From: an uncultured Amylibacter sp.
GTDB taxonomy: Bacteria > Pseudomonadota > Alphaproteobacteria > Rhodobacterales > Rhodobacteraceae
Assembly: GCA_943846615.1 (NCBI GenBank)
Contig: OX044354.1
Location: forward strand, 310,001 to 374,000
Direction of reading: 5' to 3'
DNA: 64,000 nt
Positions 1 through 10,157 of this stretch are shown here, in pieces (the first letter of the stretch is position 1; every line of letters starts with the position of its first letter). The notes under the pieces are model-generated. The model was given only the letters and a program-made list of their open reading frames with translations, ran no database searches and was not told the DNA's origin. The position numbers were made by a program, and so were the translations under genes.

Positions 1-2
1 TA

Positions 3-1280
3 GACATCGCGAACAGCGTCGACTTGGAAGGTGGCGAGCAAAGCTTCAAGGAAAACTTCGGTTATTCTGATGATGATCGATTAAAAAACTTTGTGCGCGT
101 TAGTAAAACCACATCTGATCGTTTTTTTCAAATGGGCGCATCCTTTACGCAGAGCTATCGCTATAAAAATTTCGATGGCGACTTAGCGGAAACGAAAGAG
201 GTTGATCCCAATGTTCCCATCGTGTTGCCAGAGTTCATTTTCCGTAGGAACTATGACGATAACGGATTTGGAGGCCAATTGGGGCTAACTTTACAATCTG
301 TGACACTGTTGGATTCCAGTTCAGGACAATATTCGCGCATCGGCGGTCAGGTGAATTGGCAACGATACTGGACCAGCAAGGCGGGATTGATATTGGGCGC
401 AGGCGCGCATTTAAACGCGAATGCTTATTTAGCCCAAGGCAACAGTTACGCCAACGCGACGCCGTTATTGTCATTAGAAGCGCGATACCCGTTGAAACGC
501 ACGGTTGGTAAACTGACCCATGTTATTGAGCCTATTGTGCAAATCATTTGGTCGCCTAACAAAACCTTTGGCACCTTGAATTCAGATTCAGACACATCAG
601 ACAGCACAACAGCAGAGTTTGAGGAAAGTAACCTATTCTCGATCAACCGTTTTCCTGGTTTTGATGAGACAGAGGCCGGTCTACGTGCGAACGTAGGTGT
701 CCAGTACAAAATTTATAACCCAAATGGTTGGGAGTTTAGCGCCACTGCAGGACGTGTGTTTCGCCACAAAAACCTCAATCAATTTGATCTATTTACATCG
801 ACTGGTTTGGATAGCAAAAATTCAGATTATGTCGGCGCGATCATCTTTCAACTTCCGAACAAATTCGCGTTCTCCTCTCGCCTTTTGTTCGATGATTCCT
901 TTAAAGCATCCAAAAATGAGACAACGATAGCGATGCGATTTAAGAAGTTAGACCTGAATTTGGGGTATGTTTGGTTGGAAGAAAACAGCGTTCTAAACAA
1001 TAACGTGCGCCAACACGAAGCAAACGTGCAAGCCGTGTATGAAATAAACGATTTATGGAAATTTTCCGCCGATTGGCGCCACAATCTGAATACCCATTCG
1101 CCCTTAGAGGGTGATTTTGGCTTAGAGTACCAAAATGAGTGTGCCAAAATTAACTTTTCTCTCTCGCTTCAGTACGACGACACTGGTAATGTTGACAGAG
1201 AGGTCGGGATGAAAATCTCTTTGGCTGGATTGGGTTCGAACAGTAAAAAGGTTAACTCCGCACATCGTTGCGAGTTTTAA
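3..1280 (+). CDS. lptD: LPS-assembly protein LptD, C-terminal part (5' end outside window)
   Basis: Outer-membrane beta-barrel that inserts lipopolysaccharide into the outer leaflet together with LptE. The frame is open from the window edge, so only the last ~425 residues of a protein usually over 700 long are present. The visible part is rich in alternating aromatic and polar strands (for example RYWTSKAGLILGAG and LNLGYVWLEEN), as expected for the LptD C-terminal barrel, and contains the family-like stretch GKLTHVIEPIVQ. It is followed at once by surA, pdxA and rsmA, the classical lptD-surA-pdxA-rsmA order, which strongly supports the call. The stop at 1280 is 11 nt before the surA ATG. Confidence 0.88.
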   Translation, partial: DIANSVDLEGGEQSFKENFGYSDDDRLKNFVRVSKTTSDRFFQMGASFTQSYRYKNFDGDLAETKEVDPNVPIVLPEFIFRRNYDDNGFGGQLGLTLQSVTLLDSSSGQYSRIGGQVNWQRYWTSKAGLILGAGAHLNANAYLAQGNSYANATPLLSLEARYPLKRTVGKLTHVIEPIVQIIWSPNKTFGTLNSDSDTSDSTTAEFEESNLFSINRFPGFDETEAGLRANVGVQYKIYNPNGWEFSATAGRVFRHKNLNQFDLFTSTGLDSKNSDYVGAIIFQLPNKFAFSSRLLFDDSFKASKNETTIAMRFKKLDLNLGYVWLEENSVLNNNVRQHEANVQAVYEINDLWKFSADWRHNLNTHSPLEGDFGLEYQNECAKINFSLSLQYDDTGNVDREVGMKISLAGLGSNSKKVNSAHRCEF

Positions 1281-1291
1281 AAGCGAATAAC

Positions 1292-2500
1292 ATGAAATAT
1301 TTAAAACTTCTGAGCGCAATTTCTTTCCTGCTTGTCCCGGTGACAGCATCGGCACAGGTGTCCAATCTGTATGGAACGGCCATAACCGTTAACGAACGCA
1401 TCATTACAAATTTTGAGATTTTCCAGCGCGCGCAAATGTTGCAATTGTTTGGTGCCAAAGGGGATCTGCAATCAAACGCCAGAAATACATTGATTGATGA
1501 ACGCCTTTATTTACAGGCTGGCACAGATTTAGGCGTTTTACCAAGCGAGGCAGAAATTCAAGCCGGCATGGATGAGTTTTCCGCACGCGGCAATCTGTCC
1601 ACCGATCAATTGATCAAACTGTTGGAATCCCGTGGAATTGCCCGCGAAAGTTATCATGCGTTTATCCGCGCTGGATTGACGTGGCGCCGCGTTGTACGCG
1701 CACGGTTTGCGTCACAAACACAGGTGACGGATGAAGATATTGACGCCGCATTGTCATTTCAAAATGGTGCTGGACAGGTTGATTTTCTGTTGTCTGAAAT
1801 CATCCTATCCGATGAGCAACGCGGATCGGAAAGTGCCGACAAACTGGCACTTCGCCTTTCACGCTCGATTAAGGGTCAAGCGGGCTTTGCATCTGCGGCA
1901 CGCAAATACTCTGGATCACCATCTTCTCGCAATGGCGGTCGCATTGATTGGGTCCCTGCCCGCGCATTGCCCGCCAATATCGTTGCGCAATTGCTGACAC
2001 TAAAACCTGGACAGGTGACGGGGCCGATTGCGTTGAACGGCAATATCGCATTGTTTCAACTGCGCTCGTCGCGCAAATCGAAGGGTGCTGTCCAAGAGCC
2101 AGACATCTTAAGCTATGCCACCGCAATACTACCTGCAGAGGCTGATCAGAAACGCGCGGCCGCTAAGGCACGTGTTATGCGCAACGGAGTTGATACTTGT
2201 TTGGATTTACGCGCTGCTGCACAAAAATCATCTGCGCAATTTGCGGAGGGCGCAGGCACGTCCCAAGATATTCCAGCCAATATCGCATTGGCATTGGCAA
2301 ATCTTGACCCCAAGGAAACTACAACGATCACCCAAAGTAATGGCCAGTTAAATGTTGTGATGCTGTGTACACGCACACAAGAGTTGGTTGAAGGTGAACG
2401 TGAAAACATCCGTGAAAGCCTGTTCAGCCAAAAGGTTGCAAACCTTGGTGCTGGATACCTTCAGGAACTTAAAGGCGATGCCTTTATCGTTTACAAATGA
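1292..2500 (+). CDS. surA: SurA-type periplasmic peptidyl-prolyl isomerase/chaperone
   Basis: 402-residue periplasmic chaperone of outer-membrane proteins. The ATG at 1292 is chosen over an upstream TTG because it starts a clean signal peptide (hydrophobic residues 5-18, cleavage near ASA-QV). The N-terminal SurA domain is followed by a parvulin-like segment around residues 165-265 (SEIILSDEQ, KYSGSPSSRNGGRIDWV, LKPGQVTGPI), where the last two are typical rotamase motifs. The end overlaps pdxA by 4 nt (ATGA), so the two are translationally coupled. It probably helps fold LptD, encoded just upstream. Confidence 0.9.
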   Translation: MKYLKLLSAISFLLVPVTASAQVSNLYGTAITVNERIITNFEIFQRAQMLQLFGAKGDLQSNARNTLIDERLYLQAGTDLGVLPSEAEIQAGMDEFSARGNLSTDQLIKLLESRGIARESYHAFIRAGLTWRRVVRARFASQTQVTDEDIDAALSFQNGAGQVDFLLSEIILSDEQRGSESADKLALRLSRSIKGQAGFASAARKYSGSPSSRNGGRIDWVPARALPANIVAQLLTLKPGQVTGPIALNGNIALFQLRSSRKSKGAVQEPDILSYATAILPAEADQKRAAAKARVMRNGVDTCLDLRAAAQKSSAQFAEGAGTSQDIPANIALALANLDPKETTTITQSNGQLNVVMLCTRTQELVEGERENIRESLFSQKVANLGAGYLQELKGDAFIVYK

Positions 2501-3486
2501 TCAAACCAATTGCGCTGACATCGGGTGATCCCAACGGGGTCGGCCTGGATCTGTCCTTCGTTGCGGCGCGACAGTTGAATGGATCAGTTCCGTTTTTTTT
2601 GATCTCGGATGTGACGCATCTGGATGCACGTGGCCCGAAGGGTGGGTATCAAATCATCGATGATCCTTCCGAAGTTAGTGCCGTCAAAGATGGCATATTG
2701 CCCGTATTACATCACCCCTTTCCTCAGCAGCCGAATTTGAATGGCATGCAGTTAGAAAACGCGGGTGCCATTATCGATGTAATTACCCATGCTGTGGATT
2801 TGGTTCAATCCGGTAAGGCCAGCGCGATTTGCACCAACCCAATTCACAAAAAGGTTTTACAAGATGGTGCAGGGTTTTCATTCCCAGGGCACACGGAATT
2901 TTTGGCACATTTAGCGGGCCAAACTAGTTCAGTTATGATGTTGGCATGTAATGAATTGCGCGTTGTTCCCGTCACCATTCACATTGCGTTGGATGACGTT
3001 GCAACCCAACTGACACCGGCATTATTGCACGAAACGATTGAGACAACACATCAAGCGTTGATCAACGATTTTGGGATTGAAATCCCGCGTATTGCAATTG
3101 CAGGATTGAACCCGCATGCAGGTGAACAAGGCGCGTTTGGGCGCGAAGAGATTGTAGTCATTACGCCCGTTTTGGAAAAATTGCGCGGTTCTGGCATGAA
3201 CATTCTGGGACCGATGTCCGCCGATACAATGTTTCACAGCCAAGCACGTGCAGGATACGACGTGGCCATTTGTATGTATCATGATCAAGCTTTGATTCCG
3301 ATTAAAACCATCGATTTTTTCGGAGGCGTGAACATCACATTGGGCCTGCCGTTTATCCGTACATCACCCGATCACGGCACCGCGTTTGATCTGGCGGGTG
3401 GAACAAAGGCAAATCCAGATAGCCTGATTGCGGCGCTAAACAACGCCTATGACATGGCCAAAGCAAGGGCGAAAAATGGGAAATAA
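2497..3486 (+). CDS. pdxA: 4-hydroxythreonine-4-phosphate dehydrogenase
   Basis: Oxidises 4-phosphohydroxy-L-threonine in the DXP-dependent pyridoxal-phosphate pathway (cytoplasm, NAD and divalent metal). The 329 residues match the family length. The metal-binding histidines are visible at H132 (FPGHTEF), H207 (NPHAGEQG) and H262 ([10 protein letters not shown]), and the C-terminal [14 protein letters not shown] block is present. The N-terminal [12 protein letters not shown] corresponds to the usual SGDPAGIGPE. It is coupled to surA (4-nt overlap) and overlaps the rsmA start by 11 nt. Confidence 0.95.
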   Translation: MIKPIALTSGDPNGVGLDLSFVAARQLNGSVPFFLISDVTHLDARGPKGGYQIIDDPSEVSAVKDGILPVLHHPFPQQPNLNGMQLENAGAIIDVITHAVDLVQSGKASAICTNPIHKKVLQDGAGFSFPGHTEFLAHLAGQTSSVMMLACNELRVVPVTIHIALDDVATQLTPALLHETIETTHQALINDFGIEIPRIAIAGLNPHAGEQGAFGREEIVVITPVLEKLRGSGMNILGPMSADTMFHSQARAGYDVAICMYHDQALIPIKTIDFFGGVNITLGLPFIRTSPDHGTAFDLAGGTKANPDSLIAALNNAYDMAKARAKNGK

Positions 3487-4318
3487 TACAATCGACGGCC
3501 TACCACCATTGCGCGAAGTGATTGCGGAACATGGGTTGAGTGCAAAAAAATCGTTGGGGCAGAATTTTTTATTGGATTTAAACCTGACCAGCAAAATTGC
3601 GCGTCAGGCGGGTGATTTAACACAATGTGACGTATTGGAAATTGGCCCCGGCCCCGGTGGTTTGACGCGCGGGTTATTGCACGAGGGTGCGCGGCGCGTA
3701 TTGGCAATTGAACGCGATGAGCGCCTGACCCCTGCCCTTGAACAAATCAAGGAATATTATGATGGTCGTCTTGATGTTGTATTCGGCGATGCCCTAGAAG
3801 TGGACGTGACCGCGCACTTACAAGGCCCAGTAAAGGTGGTTGCCAACTTGCCTTATAACGTCGGTACGGAATTGTTGGTGCGCTGGCTGACACCGCAAAA
3901 CTGGCCGCCCTATTGGGACAGCTTGACCCTGATGTTTCAAAAAGAAGTCGCCCAGCGTATCGTGGCACAGCCCCGAACCAAGGCATATGGACGTTTAGCA
4001 TTGTTGGCGCAATGGCGTTGTAACGCGAAAATGGTGATGGAAATTTCACCCCAAGCATTCACACCACCGCCCAAGGTTACATCCGCAGTGGTTCATATCG
4101 AACGCCTACCAAAACCCCGTTTTCCCGCGGATGCAAAGGTTTTGGAACGTGTTGTGGCGACCGCGTTCAATCAACGACGCAAAATGTTGCGTGCGAGTTT
4201 GAAATCGCTATCGCCAAATATCGAAGACGTTTTGAACAGTGTTGGCATCACGCCAACACAACGCGCTGAGGAAATTAATCTGGAACAGTTCTGCGCGTTG
4301 TCACGCGCATTAGCCTGA
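3476..4318 (+). CDS. rsmA: 16S rRNA (adenine1518-N6/adenine1519-N6)-dimethyltransferase
   Basis: Dimethylates two adjacent adenines near the 3' end of 16S rRNA late in 30S assembly. The ATG at 3476 is used because family members start close to the KKSLGQNFL block (residues 24-32). SAM motif I is EIGPGPG (55-61) and the catalytic motif is NLPYNV (124-129). The C-terminal helical domain includes [15 protein letters not shown]. The length of 280 aa is normal. It overlaps the 3' end of pdxA. A convergent hairpin at 4312-4336 covers the stop codon. Confidence 0.95.
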   Translation: MGNNTIDGLPPLREVIAEHGLSAKKSLGQNFLLDLNLTSKIARQAGDLTQCDVLEIGPGPGGLTRGLLHEGARRVLAIERDERLTPALEQIKEYYDGRLDVVFGDALEVDVTAHLQGPVKVVANLPYNVGTELLVRWLTPQNWPPYWDSLTLMFQKEVAQRIVAQPRTKAYGRLALLAQWRCNAKMVMEISPQAFTPPPKVTSAVVHIERLPKPRFPADAKVLERVVATAFNQRRKMLRASLKSLSPNIEDVLNSVGITPTQRAEEINLEQFCALSRALA

Positions 4319-4336
4319 TTAACGATTAATCAGGCT
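4312..4336. terminator. Convergent hairpin between rsmA and the DUF4167 gene
   Basis: A perfect 10-bp inverted repeat (AGCCTGATTA, 5-nt loop, TAATCAGGCT) spans the stop codons of both converging genes. It has no long T-run on either side, so it may act as an mRNA 3' end stabiliser rather than a strict intrinsic terminator. Confidence 0.55.
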
Positions 4337-4872
4337 TCGCCTTCTTGCGCCGCTGGTTGTTCTGGCGCGGGTTTTGGTTTTGGCGCACGGCGGCGTTGGT
4401 TCTTCTTAGGCGCAGCTTCGGGCGTTTCGATCAGGCCACTTTCTGGTGTATCAACCAAGGCGCTGTCATCTTTCTGGCCCGGGAAAACCTCTTGGTTTGG
4501 GGAAACTTCGATGGCGGGTTGTTCATTCGCCTCTGCTTGTTGCGCGGCGGCGGCGGCCTGTTTTTGCTGTTGCTGCTGCTGCTGTTGTTGCTGTTGCGCC
4601 TCTTTTTTCGCATCCATTTCGCGTTGCGCCGTTACCAACAAACGCGAATAGTGTTCAGAGTGTTGAAGGAAATTTTCATGCGCAATCCGGTCACCCGCCA
4701 ACATCGCATCGCTGGCCAAAGATTGGTATTTATCAATGATTTGTTGCGGTGTTCCGCGAACGCGCCCTTCTGGCCCAGAACTGTCGAAAACGCGATTGAT
4801 CACGTTGCCTGGATTTTGGCGACGGTTATTGTTATTTTTGTTTCTGGAACGTGACTTGTTCGAAGGTCTCAT
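4330..4872 (-). CDS. DUF4167 domain protein with polyglutamine tract
   Basis: 180 residues. The N-terminal half (residues 1-80) carries the alphaproteobacterial DUF4167 signature: a basic start rich in Arg and Asn (RPSNKSRSRNKN), then a conserved helical segment with VINRVFDSSGPEGRVRGT and a YQSLASDAMLAGDRIAHENF-type block. The rest is low complexity: about eleven consecutive Gln near residues 95-105, an Ala/Gln run, an acidic stretch and a basic PKPKPAPEQP tail. The molecular role is not established; the basic N-terminus would suit nucleic-acid or ribosome binding (inference). It lies downstream of prfA-prmC on the same strand, as is common in Rhodobacterales. Confidence 0.85.
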   Translation of the reverse strand: MRPSNKSRSRNKNNNNRRQNPGNVINRVFDSSGPEGRVRGTPQQIIDKYQSLASDAMLAGDRIAHENFLQHSEHYSRLLVTAQREMDAKKEAQQQQQQQQQQQKQAAAAAQQAEANEQPAIEVSPNQEVFPGQKDDSALVDTPESGLIETPEAAPKKNQRRRAPKPKPAPEQPAAQEGEA

Positions 4873-5046
4873 TGTATTGGGTAGCCTTGTTTTTGGGTGT
4901 GTTGCGCCATCATGCGCGAAAGTCCGTAAAAATGCGTTAGGACAAGACGAGAGGCATCGCCATCTTTATCGTCTGCCACCCTTATAAGGAAAAACGACAA
5001 GGAAACAAGCTGAAAAATCAAATATCAATGATTTGAAATCGAACTA

Positions 5047-5898
5047 TTATTGCCCCTTTTGTTCGGATTTTCGTGCATAAACGACGCGATCTTTCCCGTT
5101 GATATCCTGAAACAATTGAACGTCCGACATTCCTTGGTCGATCAACAGTTGTGTAACTGACGGGCCTTGATCAAATCCAATTTCCAGCAACAAAACACCG
5201 TTCGTTTTCAGAACCTTCTGAACCGTAGACGCAATCGCACGGTAGGCATCCAATCCATCACCTTCGGGCGTCAACGCCATGCGCGGTTCCCAATTTCGCA
5301 CATCTGGATCCAATGCGTCCATGGCATCCTGAGTGATATAGGGTGGGTTTGAGACAACCAGATCATATTGCTGCGAAATTCCGTTGCACCAATCGCCGAT
5401 TATGAATTCGGATCGATCCGTCAGCGACAGCGTTTGCGTATTCTTACGCGCGATATCCAGCGCGGGCGCAGATGCGTCAACGCCCGTCCCAATCGCGCGC
5501 GGCCATTCATCCAGCAGGCTGAGCAGAATGCAACCTGATCCAGTGCCCAAATCCAAGACGTTTTCAAACGGCCCCAATTCTACGGCCTTTTCAATCAGTG
5601 TTTCGGTATCGGGGCGTGGATCCAAAACATCTGGTGTCACATAAAACCGATGTTTCCAAAAATCACGATACCCGATGATCTGTGAAATAGGTTGAAACTT
5701 CAAACGCTTCGTAATCGCCGCATCGAAGGTTTCAGTGTCCGCGGCGGATAACTCATCGTCCAAACTTAACCGCAACGAAGAGGTTTGACGCCCCGTGGCA
5801 TAGGCCAACAATATCAGGCATTCCGCGCGCGCCGCATCGCCAACAACAGGTGACAATTGCGAAACGGCCCCGTCCAATGCATCACCAATGCGTCGCAT
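5047..5898 (-). CDS. prmC: Release factor glutamine N5-methyltransferase
   Basis: Methylates the glutamine of the GGQ motif of release factors RF1 and RF2. The 283 residues include an N-terminal helical domain, the RPDTE element (95-99), the SAM-binding DLGTGSG (116-122) and the catalytic NPPYI (184-188). The ATG overlaps the prfA stop (TAATG), so enzyme and substrate genes are coupled. No truncation or odd residues were seen. Confidence 0.96.
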   Translation of the reverse strand: MRRIGDALDGAVSQLSPVVGDAARAECLILLAYATGRQTSSLRLSLDDELSAADTETFDAAITKRLKFQPISQIIGYRDFWKHRFYVTPDVLDPRPDTETLIEKAVELGPFENVLDLGTGSGCILLSLLDEWPRAIGTGVDASAPALDIARKNTQTLSLTDRSEFIIGDWCNGISQQYDLVVSNPPYITQDAMDALDPDVRNWEPRMALTPEGDGLDAYRAIASTVQKVLKTNGVLLLEIGFDQGPSVTQLLIDQGMSDVQLFQDINGKDRVVYARKSEQKGQ

Positions 5899-6953
5899 TA
5901 TGGGTTCAATTCAGCCAGTTTTGTTGCCTGATCATCGGCAGTTAGTGCATCGACAAATTCGTTTAATTCGCCCTGCATCACCTGATCCAGCTTATACAGC
6001 GTCAGGTTAATGCGATGATCGCTGACGCGGCCCTGCGGATAATTGTATGTCCGAATGCGTTCCGAACGATCACCGCTGCCAACTTGATCCTTGCGCGTTG
6101 CTGCCCGTTCATCGGCGGCCTGTTGGCGTTGTTGATCATACAGACGCGTACGCATCACATTCATCGCGATTTCGCGGTTACGGTGCTGTGATTTTTCCGA
6201 ACTGGTTACAATTAAACCCGTTGGCAGGTGCGTGATACGCACAGCGGAATCGGTGGTATTGACGTGCTGTCCACCTGCGCCAGACGCGCGATATGTATCA
6301 ATGCGCAGGTCCGTTGCAGGAATATCCATATCAATATCTTCGGCTTCGGGCATGATCGCAACAGTGGCCGCGGATGTATGAACCCGTCCGCCACTCTCTG
6401 TTGCGGGAACACGTTGTACACGGTGTACGCCACTCTCGTATTTCAGGCGCGCGAAAACACCGTCACCTTTGACGTTGGCGATAACCTCTTTGTAGCCACC
6501 CAATTCGGTTTCGCTGCCTTCGACGATTTCGAATTTCCAACCCTGACTGTCGCAATACCGATTATACATGCGCAACAAATCACCCGCGAATAATGCAGCC
6601 TCGTCACCGCCTGTACCTGCACGAATTTCAACGATGGCGGGCTTATCATCCGCTTCGTCCTTGGGCAGCAGTGACAATTGCAAGGCCAATTCAGCGTCTG
6701 GTAAAGACGCTTTCAATGCGGGTAATTCCTCTTGCGCGAGTTCGCGCATTTCGGGATCGTCCATCATTAATTCCGCTTCTGCGATATCAGAAACCAGTGT
6801 TTTGTATTCTTCGATCTGTTCCACAACAGGACGTAAATCCGCGTACTCTTTGGATAGAGTAGCGATTTCATCCATTGCGGATCCATCGGCCATTTTCGCC
6901 TCCAGAAATGCGAAGCGTGCGCGGATTTGTTCAAGTTTCTCTTCAGGTACCAT
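5898..6953 (-). CDS. prfA: Peptide chain release factor 1
   Basis: Terminates translation at UAA and UAG. The ATG at 6953 (MVPEEKLEQ) is preferred to a non-ATG start 7 codons upstream. The codon-recognition PAT motif (about residues 183-185, in [10 protein letters not shown]) identifies RF1 rather than RF2. The catalytic GGQ is at about 227-229 (GAGGQHVN). The length of 351 aa fits. It forms an operon with prmC, which modifies this GGQ. Confidence 0.96.
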   Translation of the reverse strand: MVPEEKLEQIRARFAFLEAKMADGSAMDEIATLSKEYADLRPVVEQIEEYKTLVSDIAEAELMMDDPEMRELAQEELPALKASLPDAELALQLSLLPKDEADDKPAIVEIRAGTGGDEAALFAGDLLRMYNRYCDSQGWKFEIVEGSETELGGYKEVIANVKGDGVFARLKYESGVHRVQRVPATESGGRVHTSAATVAIMPEAEDIDMDIPATDLRIDTYRASGAGGQHVNTTDSAVRITHLPTGLIVTSSEKSQHRNREIAMNVMRTRLYDQQRQQAADERAATRKDQVGSGDRSERIRTYNYPQGRVSDHRINLTLYKLDQVMQGELNEFVDALTADDQATKLAELNP

Positions 6954-7031
6954 ATGCCTGTCATCCCCTGCCACAGGGTCGGGGTCAAGGGTGGACGTGC
7001 AATTTCGATCAGATTATGTTATGCTTTCGCC

Positions 7032-7325
7032 ATGAACAGATTATTTGCATGCCTATTGGGTGCATTATTTGTAACCCAAGCCCACGCAGAAGATGCGCAA
7101 ACTATCTGGCCCGATTGTTATTGCACAGACAAAACAGGCCAGCGATTAGAGTTGGGCGATATTGTTTGCATGTCCGTTGGTGGGCGCGATTTTATGGCGC
7201 GATGTGAAATGTCGCTGAATAATCCGATGTGGCGAGAGGTCAGCGGCGCCTGTTTAAGTTCCCAGTTGTTGCCGCAAACCCGCAAGCAGGGATTTCACAC
7301 GTTTGCGATTAACGCCAATATCTGA
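7032..7325 (+). CDS. Small secreted cysteine-containing protein of unknown function
   Basis: 97 residues. The ATG at 7032 starts a signal peptide (MNRLFACLLGALF, cleavage near AHA-ED). The mature part has four cysteines in a CYC...C...C...C pattern, with blocks ELGDIVCMSVGGRDF and CEMSLNNPMW that look like a conserved domain. It is divergent from prfA, and its 3' end overlaps the converging DUF1499 gene by 72 nt. The ~20 residues after the last Cys may therefore be an extension. It is probably periplasmic; function not recognised. Confidence 0.68.
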   Translation: MNRLFACLLGALFVTQAHAEDAQTIWPDCYCTDKTGQRLELGDIVCMSVGGRDFMARCEMSLNNPMWREVSGACLSSQLLPQTRKQGFHTFAINANI

Positions 7326-7703
7326 ATACCCAAACTTTGATTTTGAAAACAGCATGATCAACGCACCAGATTTCGATTGTGGCGTTATTCGAACAGTGAT
7401 GGCATCCGGAAATCCAAAAATCAAACTGCGCTGTATATAAGTTGCGGAAAAACCATCAGAATGATCTTCCTTTAGGCGTTTCAAACGCGGTAAATCTGAT
7501 ATCTGTGCGATGAACGCGCGTTCCAATTGATCTGCGGGAACGTCGAACAGCCCCTCTTCTGGCAAACTTTTATAGTAGTTCGGCTTGGAACCATGATCGA
7601 TTGTCAAAAAAACAGATCCATTTTCTGGCGCAGATACAGGCCAAATTCGAAAGATGCTGAGCGCAGCTAGACCAAAAATCGCAAACCAGACATAAATCGA
7701 CAT
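7254..7703 (-). CDS. DUF1499 family membrane-anchored protein
   Basis: 149 residues with one N-terminal hydrophobic segment (about 3-23) followed by a soluble domain. The block KSKFGYSDIGVNRKRVKSLL is the hallmark ending of DUF1499 proteins. Function is not established in the family. It starts two bases after the ispG stop, so it is probably the distal gene of the ispG operon. Its 3' end overlaps the secreted-protein gene on the other strand by 72 nt. Confidence 0.75.
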   Translation of the reverse strand: MSIYVWFAIFGLAALSIFRIWPVSAPENGSVFLTIDHGSKPNYYKSLPEEGLFDVPADQLERAFIAQISDLPRLKRLKEDHSDGFSATYIQRSLIFGFPDAITVRITPQSKSGALIMLFSKSKFGYSDIGVNRKRVKSLLAGLRQQLGT

Positions 7704-7705
7704 GA

Positions 7706-8821
7706 CTACGCTTCTTGTTCTGCGTCCAACTCGGATGCGCGTTTTTCCACAAGTTCGACAATATGTTCGACCATTTTATCATTGTCGATTTTGTGATCCT
7801 GTTTGCCAGCCCAGTAAACCATCCCCGATCCAGCGCCACCGCCCGTGAAACCAACGTCGGTCATCAATGCTTCGCCTGGGCCATTCACGACACAGCCAAT
7901 GATGGACAAGGACATCGGTGTTTTGATGTGTTCCAGACGTTTTTCCAGCGTTGATACGGTTTCGATGACATCGAAACCCTGACGCGCACACGATGGACAG
8001 GAAATGATATTCACACCGCGATGGCGCAGGCCAAGCGATTTAAGGATTTCGAAACCAACCTTAACCTCTTCGACGGGATCTGCGGACAAGGACACGCGCA
8101 TGGTGTCGCCAATGCCCATCCATAACAGATTGCCCAGACCAATTGCCGATTTAATGGTGCCGCTGGTCAAACCGCCCGCCTCGGTGATGCCAATATGGAT
8201 TGGCGCATCCGTGGCCTCGGCCAGCCCCTGATATGCGGCTGCGGCCATAAAAACATCCGACGCCTTGACCGAAATTTTGAATTCGTGAAAATCGTTGTCC
8301 TGTAAGATGCGAATATGATCCATACCGCTCTCGATCATCGCATCGGGACAGGGTTCACCGTACTTATCCAAAAGGTGCTTTTCCAATGACCCGCCATTCA
8401 CACCTATGCGGATAGAACAGCCGTAATCGCGCGCGGCTTTGATCACTTCGCGTACGCGTTCGGGCGATCCGATATTGCCTGGATTAATGCGCAGACAGGC
8501 CGCGCCCGCCTCTGCCGCTTCGATGGCGCGTTTATAGTGGAAATGAATGTCCGCTACCAATGGAACGGGGCTTTCCTTAGCGATCTCATGCATCGCTTTG
8601 GTCGAAGCCTCGTCAGGGCAGCTGACCCGCACGATATCTGCGCCCGCGTCCGCACAGGCCAAAATCTGTTTGATCGTAGCACTGGCATCGTGCGTCAGGG
8701 TATTGGTCATCGTTTGAACTGAGATCGGCGCATCGCCACCAACAGGCACGTTGCCCACCATGATTTGGCGGCTTTTGCGGCGGTAAATGTTACGCCATGG
8801 TCGAATGGTATTGATGCTCAT
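7706..8821 (-). CDS. ispG: 4-hydroxy-3-methylbut-2-en-1-yl diphosphate synthase (flavodoxin)
   Basis: Penultimate step of the MEP isoprenoid pathway, converting MEcPP to HMBPP with a [4Fe-4S] cluster. The 371 residues are typical. The TIM-barrel part contains [14 protein letters not shown] and [12 protein letters not shown]. The C-terminal part holds the cluster ligands in [11 protein letters not shown] and [10 protein letters not shown]. It lies 67 nt downstream of the RodZ-like gene on the same strand, and the DUF1499 gene follows after 2 nt. Confidence 0.97.
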   Translation of the reverse strand: MSINTIRPWRNIYRRKSRQIMVGNVPVGGDAPISVQTMTNTLTHDASATIKQILACADAGADIVRVSCPDEASTKAMHEIAKESPVPLVADIHFHYKRAIEAAEAGAACLRINPGNIGSPERVREVIKAARDYGCSIRIGVNGGSLEKHLLDKYGEPCPDAMIESGMDHIRILQDNDFHEFKISVKASDVFMAAAAYQGLAEATDAPIHIGITEAGGLTSGTIKSAIGLGNLLWMGIGDTMRVSLSADPVEEVKVGFEILKSLGLRHRGVNIISCPSCARQGFDVIETVSTLEKRLEHIKTPMSLSIIGCVVNGPGEALMTDVGFTGGGAGSGMVYWAGKQDHKIDNDKMVEHIVELVEKRASELDAEQEA

Positions 8822-8888
8822 GTTCTTAATCCACAGATGCTATAGAAGGCGTTATATACCCTTGGCTCTGCGCATCAACCCAAGACGG

Positions 8889-10040
8889 TTATTGAACTGC
8901 CTGGGCGGTCAAATCAGTGTTGATTGGCGCGGACAAAGGTTGATCGATACCTTCTTCAACGAAAGCATATGTTTCAGGAACAGTTTCCGCATCCAGCGCA
9001 ACTTTGCGCGCGACACCCGTTGCTGCGCCGACGGGGCCGTACATTTTTTCACCAACCATGATATAAACAGATCCGGAATTACCAGCACGCATCAGCGCAT
9101 TGTTCACGCCCTCTGGCAGACGATAACGCTGGCCGGTGTCTAAAATTTTCTCAAACAAAATTCCGCCCTCGGGTGTGTAAACACGCACCCATGCAGGTTT
9201 TAATGCCACGATATCCATTGCCTCGGGGCCCTTTTCGGTGACCTGCGGTTGAACAACTTCGGCCACGGCAATGACTTGAGGCGGAACAGGTTGTGCGAAC
9301 ACGCCAAAGCTGCTGGAATCAATTCCGGAAATTGGGCCATCGCGTGGAGCGAGCCGTGGAACGGATAATTCTGTCGGGCGATAAAAGTCTTCGAGCTCTG
9401 CGACTTGAAGTGGCGCCACAACTTCAGAGTTACCGTCGGTATTTTGCGTTTCTGTTTCACCAAAAATGGAAACTGTTCGCACAACAGATGGTGTTTCATT
9501 CACAGGCGCAAACTGTACGCGTTGCACCTCTTTCAAAACTGCTATGCCACCATATGCCAATCCAGCAACCAACCCTAACAAAACCACCAGCGAAATGATT
9601 GCAGAGGGTGAGATGTTGCCCAGAAAGCCAGTTTTCGCGGGCATATTTGGCACTCGCGGGTTCAAGATAGGATCATCTAACAGAACCGTGGATTTCGCGA
9701 ATAACTTCTTCCTTTTCTCCACCTTGGTGCCATCAATTTCAGCCTGCAGACCGACAAAGCCGCTTTCTTCACAGAACTGTTTGAAACATTTTTGGGGATC
9801 TAGCCCAAGGTGTGTCGCATATGAACGCACATATCCAGCAACGAAGCTGGGGGATGGGAATGCAGAAAGGTCAGCGTTTTCAATGCCTTCAAGGATGTCG
9901 ACGCGTAGCTTTATGTCGTCCTTAATATCTTCGAGCGTTTTGCCCAAAGTTGCACGTTCACCACGCATACGGTCGCCCAGCGAGATATGAAACTCGTCAA
10001 ATCCCTTTAGGTCTTCATTTTCTGAAACTTGGTCCGTCAT
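8889..10040 (-). CDS. RodZ-like helix-turn-helix membrane protein
   Basis: 383 residues in three parts: a cytoplasmic HTH_25-type domain (about 20-90, with LGKTLEDIKDDIKLRVDIL and GYVRSYATHLGLDP), one transmembrane helix (about 145-168), and a periplasmic region ending in a DUF4115 domain (WVRVYTPEGGILFEKILDTG, about 285-350). This architecture is that of RodZ, which links MreB to the envelope and shapes rod cells. In alphaproteobacteria it is often annotated as a helix-turn-helix or DUF4115 protein and usually precedes ispG, as here. Confidence 0.82.
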   Translation of the reverse strand: MTDQVSENEDLKGFDEFHISLGDRMRGERATLGKTLEDIKDDIKLRVDILEGIENADLSAFPSPSFVAGYVRSYATHLGLDPQKCFKQFCEESGFVGLQAEIDGTKVEKRKKLFAKSTVLLDDPILNPRVPNMPAKTGFLGNISPSAIISLVVLLGLVAGLAYGGIAVLKEVQRVQFAPVNETPSVVRTVSIFGETETQNTDGNSEVVAPLQVAELEDFYRPTELSVPRLAPRDGPISGIDSSSFGVFAQPVPPQVIAVAEVVQPQVTEKGPEAMDIVALKPAWVRVYTPEGGILFEKILDTGQRYRLPEGVNNALMRAGNSGSVYIMVGEKMYGPVGAATGVARKVALDAETVPETYAFVEEGIDQPLSAPINTDLTAQAVQ

Positions 10041-10157
10041 GACCGCACCCCAACCTTTTCACCTCTTCGGAGATCGATTCGCATCGTCCGATCTCTCTTT
10101 ATATTCAGCTGTATAGCACATTTATCCACAGGAGGCACCCCTACGGATAATTAAAGG

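Noticed and set aside
4345..4854. 169-codon gene opposite the DUF4167 gene
   Set aside because: Antisense shadow of the repeat-rich gene; translation is low complexity (poly-Leu) with no domain.
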